The position numbers and the translations under genes were made by a program. The notes below the pieces were generated by a model. It did not search any database. It saw only the letters and a list, made by a program, of their open reading frames with translations, and was not told the origin of the DNA. Positions 60,345 to 64,000 of a stretch of DNA of 64,000 bases are shown one piece after another (within the stretch, counting starts at the first letter, position 1; every line of letters starts with the position of its first letter). Source of the DNA: DAMCAP01 sp964370205 (GTDB lineage: Bacteria > Bacillota > Clostridia > Oscillospirales > Ruminococcaceae); NCBI GenBank assembly GCA_964370205.1, contig CAYJIK010000002.1, positions 1 through 64,000 of the forward strand, written 5' to 3'.

Positions 60345-60737
60345 ATGAAACTCAGTGATGTTGACCGTAACCTTATTAGACAAGCAAGCATTGCAATAAG
60401 TCAAAACTACGACAGTAAAAATCACAACCACACAGTGGGGGCGGCGGTGCTCTGTAGTAGTGGGAAGGTATATGTCGGGGTGAATGTGTACTCGCTACAC
60501 GGTGCGTGCGCTGAGCAGGTGGCGATAGGTACGGCGGTGACCAACGGTGAGCGTGAGTTTATCGCTGTGGTTGCTGTCCGAGGGGCAAACGGCGATGAGA
60601 TACTGCCACCATGCGGCAACTGCCGACAAATGCTGGGTGACTATGCCCCAAACTGTGAGGTTATACTATCTGAAAAGGGAGATGGCTTGAAGGTGGTAGC
60701 GAGTGAATTGCTACCACATGCGTATGTCGTCCAATAA
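60345..60737 (+). CDS. Cytidine/blasticidin-deaminase-like zinc enzyme
   Basis: 130 residues. Zinc site HGACAEQ with C55-A-E57 and PPCGNCR with C90 and C93; E57 is the proton shuttle. Size and motifs fit the cytidine deaminase fold; a divergent subgroup acts on blasticidin S or other nucleosides, so the substrate is open. ATG 60345 with GAAAGGA. It stands 86 bases after the ABC-F gene and may share its transcript. Confidence 0.82.
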   Translation: MKLSDVDRNLIRQASIAISQNYDSKNHNHTVGAAVLCSSGKVYVGVNVYSLHGACAEQVAIGTAVTNGEREFIAVVAVRGANGDEILPPCGNCRQMLGDYAPNCEVILSEKGDGLKVVASELLPHAYVVQ

Positions 60738-60893
60738 AGTTAAATTTACTGTAAATTGTGAAGAGAATAGTTTTGAAGTACTGTGTTTTATGGTACAATG
60801 GTAAAAGCCACTTTATATTTCATAAAGAAACCCATATAAAATTATAGGGTTTCATTCATACATAGCTTAATATAGTAAAAAAGGAGAAAAATC

Positions 60894-61220
60894 ATGCCAC
60901 AATTAATATGCAGAGGCTTAAAAGAAAAAGAAGTTGCCCAGCTCAGCGTAACGCTTAGTGAGGAGCTTGCAAAGCTGACCGACACCGCAAAGGACTGGTT
61001 TTTGTTTGAGCATATCGAGAGAAACTGCTATGTGAGCGGTGAGAAGGTAACAGGTGACCCTATTATTGACATCATGTGGTTTGACAGAGGTCAGCAGGTT
61101 AAGGACAGCGTCGGGAAGGCTGTTGACAGTGCTGTGCGTGCTTTAGGCTACGCTCAGATTGAAGTGGTGTTCCACCCTTTGGAAAAGGAAAGCTATTTTG
61201 AGAATGGGGAACACTACTAG
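60894..61220 (+). CDS. DUF1904 family protein (tautomerase-like)
   Basis: 108 residues. It starts MPQL, placing a proline right after the start methionine as in tautomerase-superfamily enzymes, and continues with the DUF1904 pattern FLFEHIERNCY and FHPLEKESYFENGEHY. Function unknown; catalytic Pro-1 is an inference. Good AAAGGAG before ATG 60894. Confidence 0.8.
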   Translation: MPQLICRGLKEKEVAQLSVTLSEELAKLTDTAKDWFLFEHIERNCYVSGEKVTGDPIIDIMWFDRGQQVKDSVGKAVDSAVRALGYAQIEVVFHPLEKESYFENGEHY

Positions 61221-61302
61221 ACGCTAACTACCTGCTACCCGACTATTCTGTGATACAAATGCCCCTCACTAAAACCGAGAAAACACGGAAAGGTGACACT
61301 AC

Positions 61303-62379
61303 ATGCGCATTTTAACAAAACGCCTTATCCTTCGTGACATGACGCTGTCCGACTTTGCAGCCGTTCACAGCTATTCCTCGTCCGAGGACACAGCAAGGTA
61401 CATGCTCTGGGGGCCTAACACACCGGAGGAGACGGCACTGTTTATTCAGGGGAATATCCGAAGTGCAGCACTGACGAACAGAATCGACTACGACTTTATA
61501 GTCGAGCGTAGCTGTGACGGCATGGTGATTGGTGGATGTGGTGTAGATGTCAACGAGCAGTTGGAATGCGCCGCAGTCGGATACATTATAGAGCGAGAGC
61601 AGTGGGGCAACGGTTACGCTACTGAACTCACCGAAGCGCTTATCACATTTGCGTTTACGGTGCTAAAGGTTAAGTTTGTCTACGCCACCTGTGACAGCCG
61701 AAACGTAGCTTCATACAGGGTGATGGAGAAATGCGGTATGCGCAGGGAAAGCTGTTTGACGTCTGTGCGTCCCCCAAAGAATGCAGGTGAGAAGTGGGGC
61801 GACGAATTGCGATATGTAATAACAAAAAGGGAGTGGAAACAAATAGTGGAACACAAAAACGAAACACTAAAACTCGTACTACCCGAAGAAAGACATAAAG
61901 CCGAGTGGCTACTCTATCAGGCGGAGCTTGATAGTATGGGAGAAGAATCTGTGCCGGGCGCACTGCTCAGCTCCAAGGTGACGTTCGACGAGTTTTTGGA
62001 AAACACTGTACGGTATCGCACAGGTAGCGACATCCCAAACAACCATGTACCTGCTACACTGTTTTTTGCTGAACTCGACGGCGAGATTGTCGGTGCGATA
62101 GATGTCCGACATCATTTATCAGAGTTCCTTCAAAATGTCGGTGGTCATATTGGCTACGGCGTGCGACCCTCCTACCGTCGGCGTGACATTGGAAAAGTCA
62201 TGCTGAAGAAAGCGCTTGAGTTTTGCAAGGGACGCGGAATGGATAGAGTGCTTATCACTTGCGACGAAAGCAACATCGGCTCACAGAAGATAATTCTGAG
62301 CGGTGGAGGAGTGGAGGACACTCCATTTACCGAGGACGACGGCAATGTGACACTTCGATTTTTTATCGACTTAACATAA
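61303..62379 (+). CDS. Tandem double GNAT acetyltransferase
   Basis: 358 residues, two complete acetyltransferase domains. Domain 1 (about 1-180) is RimJ/RimL-like (TKRLILRDMTLSDF, REQWGNGYATE, NVASYRVMEKCGM). Domain 2 (about 188-358) has YGVRPSYRRRDIGKVML and NIGSQKIILSGGG. Each type normally exists alone; a fusion may be natural, since the joint is in frame without a stop and the region contains no N. Substrates unknown. RBS GGAAAGGTG. Confidence 0.8.
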   Translation: MRILTKRLILRDMTLSDFAAVHSYSSSEDTARYMLWGPNTPEETALFIQGNIRSAALTNRIDYDFIVERSCDGMVIGGCGVDVNEQLECAAVGYIIEREQWGNGYATELTEALITFAFTVLKVKFVYATCDSRNVASYRVMEKCGMRRESCLTSVRPPKNAGEKWGDELRYVITKREWKQIVEHKNETLKLVLPEERHKAEWLLYQAELDSMGEESVPGALLSSKVTFDEFLENTVRYRTGSDIPNNHVPATLFFAELDGEIVGAIDVRHHLSEFLQNVGGHIGYGVRPSYRRRDIGKVMLKKALEFCKGRGMDRVLITCDESNIGSQKIILSGGGVEDTPFTEDDGNVTLRFFIDLT

Positions 62380-62424
62380 ACACGGCGGTATCGCAAATTT
62401 ACAGAACACATGGAGGAATGTATC

Positions 62425-63033
62425 ATGACTGCACAAGAAACGTTTTTCAGACTGTCCGAGATTTTGTTAAAAGAAAAAACACCCTCAATAGTCATATTTG
62501 AAATGTACCAAAAAGGGGAGCTTGCAGAGTTTCCGTTTTCGATATTCTCACGCATGGAAGCCACACCGCAACCACCCGAACATCACCCCGAGGGTAATGT
62601 ACTAACCCATTCGCTGATGGTGGCGGACCGTGCCGCAATGGTGCGTGACAGCAGTACGTCGCCGCTTGTATTTATGTGGGCGTGTCTTCTCCATGACGCA
62701 GGGAAACCGTTCACAACTGTAATAGAGGCCGATGACATCAGCGCCCCCGAGCATGAGATATCCGGGGCTGAGGTGAGTGCTAATTTCCTACAATTTGTAA
62801 CGTCGGACAGTAACTTTATACGTGAAATATCTGCGCTGATACGTTGGCACATGATGGTACTCCGTATTGACAGACAAAGCGAAGAACGTATAGCGGAGAT
62901 GATGAGCGAGGTGAATGTTCGTGAGCTTGCGCTTTTGGGACTGTGTGACCTTCTGGGTAGAGGGAATCCCGACATGAAGAAGGCAGGGGACACGGTAGAT
63001 AACTTCCTACAGAAGTGCGGACTTAGCCGTTAG
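62425..63033 (+). CDS. HD-domain phosphohydrolase-like protein
   Basis: 202 residues. Metal-binding HD pattern: H at GNVLTHSLMV, HDAGKP, then EHEISGAEVSANFL and IRWHM, similar to the HD domain of bacterial CCA-adding enzymes but without the nucleotidyltransferase part. Probably a phosphohydrolase; substrate unknown. ATG 62425 because GGAGG lies eight bases upstream. Confidence 0.8.
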   Translation: MTAQETFFRLSEILLKEKTPSIVIFEMYQKGELAEFPFSIFSRMEATPQPPEHHPEGNVLTHSLMVADRAAMVRDSSTSPLVFMWACLLHDAGKPFTTVIEADDISAPEHEISGAEVSANFLQFVTSDSNFIREISALIRWHMMVLRIDRQSEERIAEMMSEVNVRELALLGLCDLLGRGNPDMKKAGDTVDNFLQKCGLSR

Positions 63034-63196
63034 CGTTAAACTTGAGCTTAGATTTGAATGTTTTGTGAAAAAACGGACAATATAATAGTATTGTGTTACA
63101 TATTTGTAAACACTTTGACGGCTATTGTAATTGCAGTTAAAACAATGTATAATAAGAATGACCTTCTAAAACAATTAAGAAAAAGGAGTTGTAACT

Positions 63197-63517
63197 ATGG
63201 CAGTTAAAGTAGTAACAGAACAGGATTTCGGTGAGGTAGTTCTTTCAAGTTCAAAGCCCGTTCTAGTAGACTTCTGGGCAGAATGGTGTGGACCTTGCAA
63301 GGCGTTTGCACCTGTTTACGATGAGTTCTCCGAAGAAGTGGGAGAAGCCGCTGTAATTGCAAAGATGAATGTTGACCAACAGACAGCGGTAGCGAGAAAA
63401 TACAAAGTTATGAGTATCCCCACCCTTATCCTGTTTAAAGATGGTGAGATAGTTGACAGACACGTAGGCGGAACAGATATTGCTTCGTTACACGCTCTAC
63501 TCGAAAAGGCAAAGTAA
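63197..63517 (+). CDS. trxA: Thioredoxin
   Basis: 106 residues, single thioredoxin fold, active site W30-C31-G-P-C34, cis-proline in SIPTLILFKDG. Cytoplasmic disulfide reductase. ATG 63197 with AAAAAGGAG. Preceded by about 160 bases with a TTGACGG...TATAAT-like promoter region (near 63114-63153). No thioredoxin reductase in the window. Confidence 0.95.
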   Translation: MAVKVVTEQDFGEVVLSSSKPVLVDFWAEWCGPCKAFAPVYDEFSEEVGEAAVIAKMNVDQQTAVARKYKVMSIPTLILFKDGEIVDRHVGGTDIASLHALLEKAK

Positions 63518-63569
63518 GTTTAGCGCTTGATGTTAGGTGTCTGGAACAGGATAAAAGGACGGTAGTGTT

Positions 63570-64000
63570 ATGACGAGTATTGTTATCCCGCACACCGAAA
63601 AAGGGGTTTTAATAGCTAATGTGCTTTACGATACACTTGTAAGCGGTGGAAAGACCGCAACCCTTTTACAGGGTAGAGTGATAAAAACCACTATGTGCGG
63701 TGGGTATACAATTTCGCTATTGCAAAAAAACGAAGTTGTAGACAACAACGATTCAGTCCTGCTGATACCGTGGGATTTAGAGCATACCTTTACGGTGGAT
63801 TGTTGCGGCGTGGCAGTGGTGCCGTCGCTCTTAAAAGAGCGATTCATCACAAAACAAACTGTCGGAGCAGTGAGCTACGGCAGACTTGACACCGACACCT
63901 TCAACCTCTCCAGCCAAAGCATGGACAGTGTCGTGGTTTCGCTCCAACGAACCATAACCGATATTAAAGGCAATGCGCTCACCCCCATGGAGTTACCGAT
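63570..64000 (+). CDS. Unknown protein, 3' end beyond window
   Basis: 143 residues visible, open to the window edge. ATG 63570 behind AAAAGGA. Sequence features: GVLIANVLYDTLVSGGKTATL, MCGGYTISLL, LLIPWDLEHTF (quoted by parts), then GRLDTDTFNLSS. No family recognised and no signal peptide. It follows thioredoxin by 52 bases on the same strand. Confidence 0.65.
   Translation, partial: MTSIVIPHTEKGVLIANVLYDTLVSGGKTATLLQGRVIKTTMCGGYTISLLQKNEVVDNNDSVLLIPWDLEHTFTVDCCGVAVVPSLLKERFITKQTVGAVSYGRLDTDTFNLSSQSMDSVVVSLQRTITDIKGNALTPMELP

Overview
The window looks like chromosomal core sequence from an endospore-forming, low-to-middle GC Firmicute of the class Clostridia, probably near the Oscillospiraceae/Ruminococcaceae. 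The evidence is the dense set of sporulation and germination genes (spoIVB, a gerA-type receptor operon, yunB, gpr, spoVAC-AD-AE), many AGGAGG-like ribosome sites, several TTG starts, and Clostridia-typical families (DUF421/DUF4363, DUF4364, DUF4830, DUF1904). Two runs of N (10 and 100 bases), one beside an artificial-looking pure G/C stretch, point to a draft or metagenome assembly. I saw no rRNA, complete tRNA, prophage, insertion sequence or CRISPR array.

Layout. 1-6400: spoIVB (cut by the window edge) and gerA-gerB-gerC on the minus strand, with DUF421 and DUF4363 genes divergent from them. 7150-9560: promoter, attenuator-like leader and pyrB-pyrC. 9980-20000: mixed metabolism and regulation (queG-like, alkA-like, yunB, tocopherol-cyclase-like, pyrimidine-nucleoside phosphorylase, DUF4364, an XRE regulator with small membrane proteins, SUFU, an ECF S component). 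20170-25630: chemoreceptor, purB, a PLP sulfur-amino-acid enzyme, bioY. 25880-32000: ANT(6)-like gene, gapped chromate transporter, gpr divergent from rpsT, spoVA operon. 32200-38720: DUF2828 gene with a long structured leader, an EF-G-like GTPase, DUF4830, a pseudouridine synthase. 39020-44300: PucR/CdaR-type regulator, ftsE, ftsX, an M23 murein hydrolase and a C-terminal processing protease, forming a cell-division and wall-remodelling cluster. 44450-49250: unknown gene, greA, lysS, GNAT, alpha/beta hydrolase. 50020-58380: degV, then pstS-pstC-pstA-pstB-phoU-phoB-phoR behind Pho-box-like repeats. 58450-64000: ABC-F gene under a leader-peptide attenuator, cytidine-deaminase-like, DUF1904, double GNAT, HD protein, thioredoxin and a truncated unknown gene.

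The most striking material lies between genes. Three repeat families recur. R1 is a 142-148 nt element in three copies (9658, 25681, 49409). It folds into a precise four-way junction with fixed single-T linkers, conserved arm 1 and arm 3, and outer and central stems whose sequence differs between copies while pairing is kept. R3 is a hairpin plus UUCG-type hairpin plus RBS module sitting directly on the start codons of unrelated genes (yunB, a membrane protein, DUF4830, pstB, phoB), with a decayed reverse copy at 44370. R2 is a TGTAGGGGC palindrome family in four copies. Further regulatory candidates are a roughly 320-nt multi-hairpin leader on the DUF2828 gene, a long irregular hairpin RNA candidate at 49653-49807, a 21-bp palindromic array merged with the greA promoter, and an ABC-F attenuator with a six-residue leader peptide.

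All assignments come from reading the sequence and from knowledge of the families; no searches or folding programs were run.
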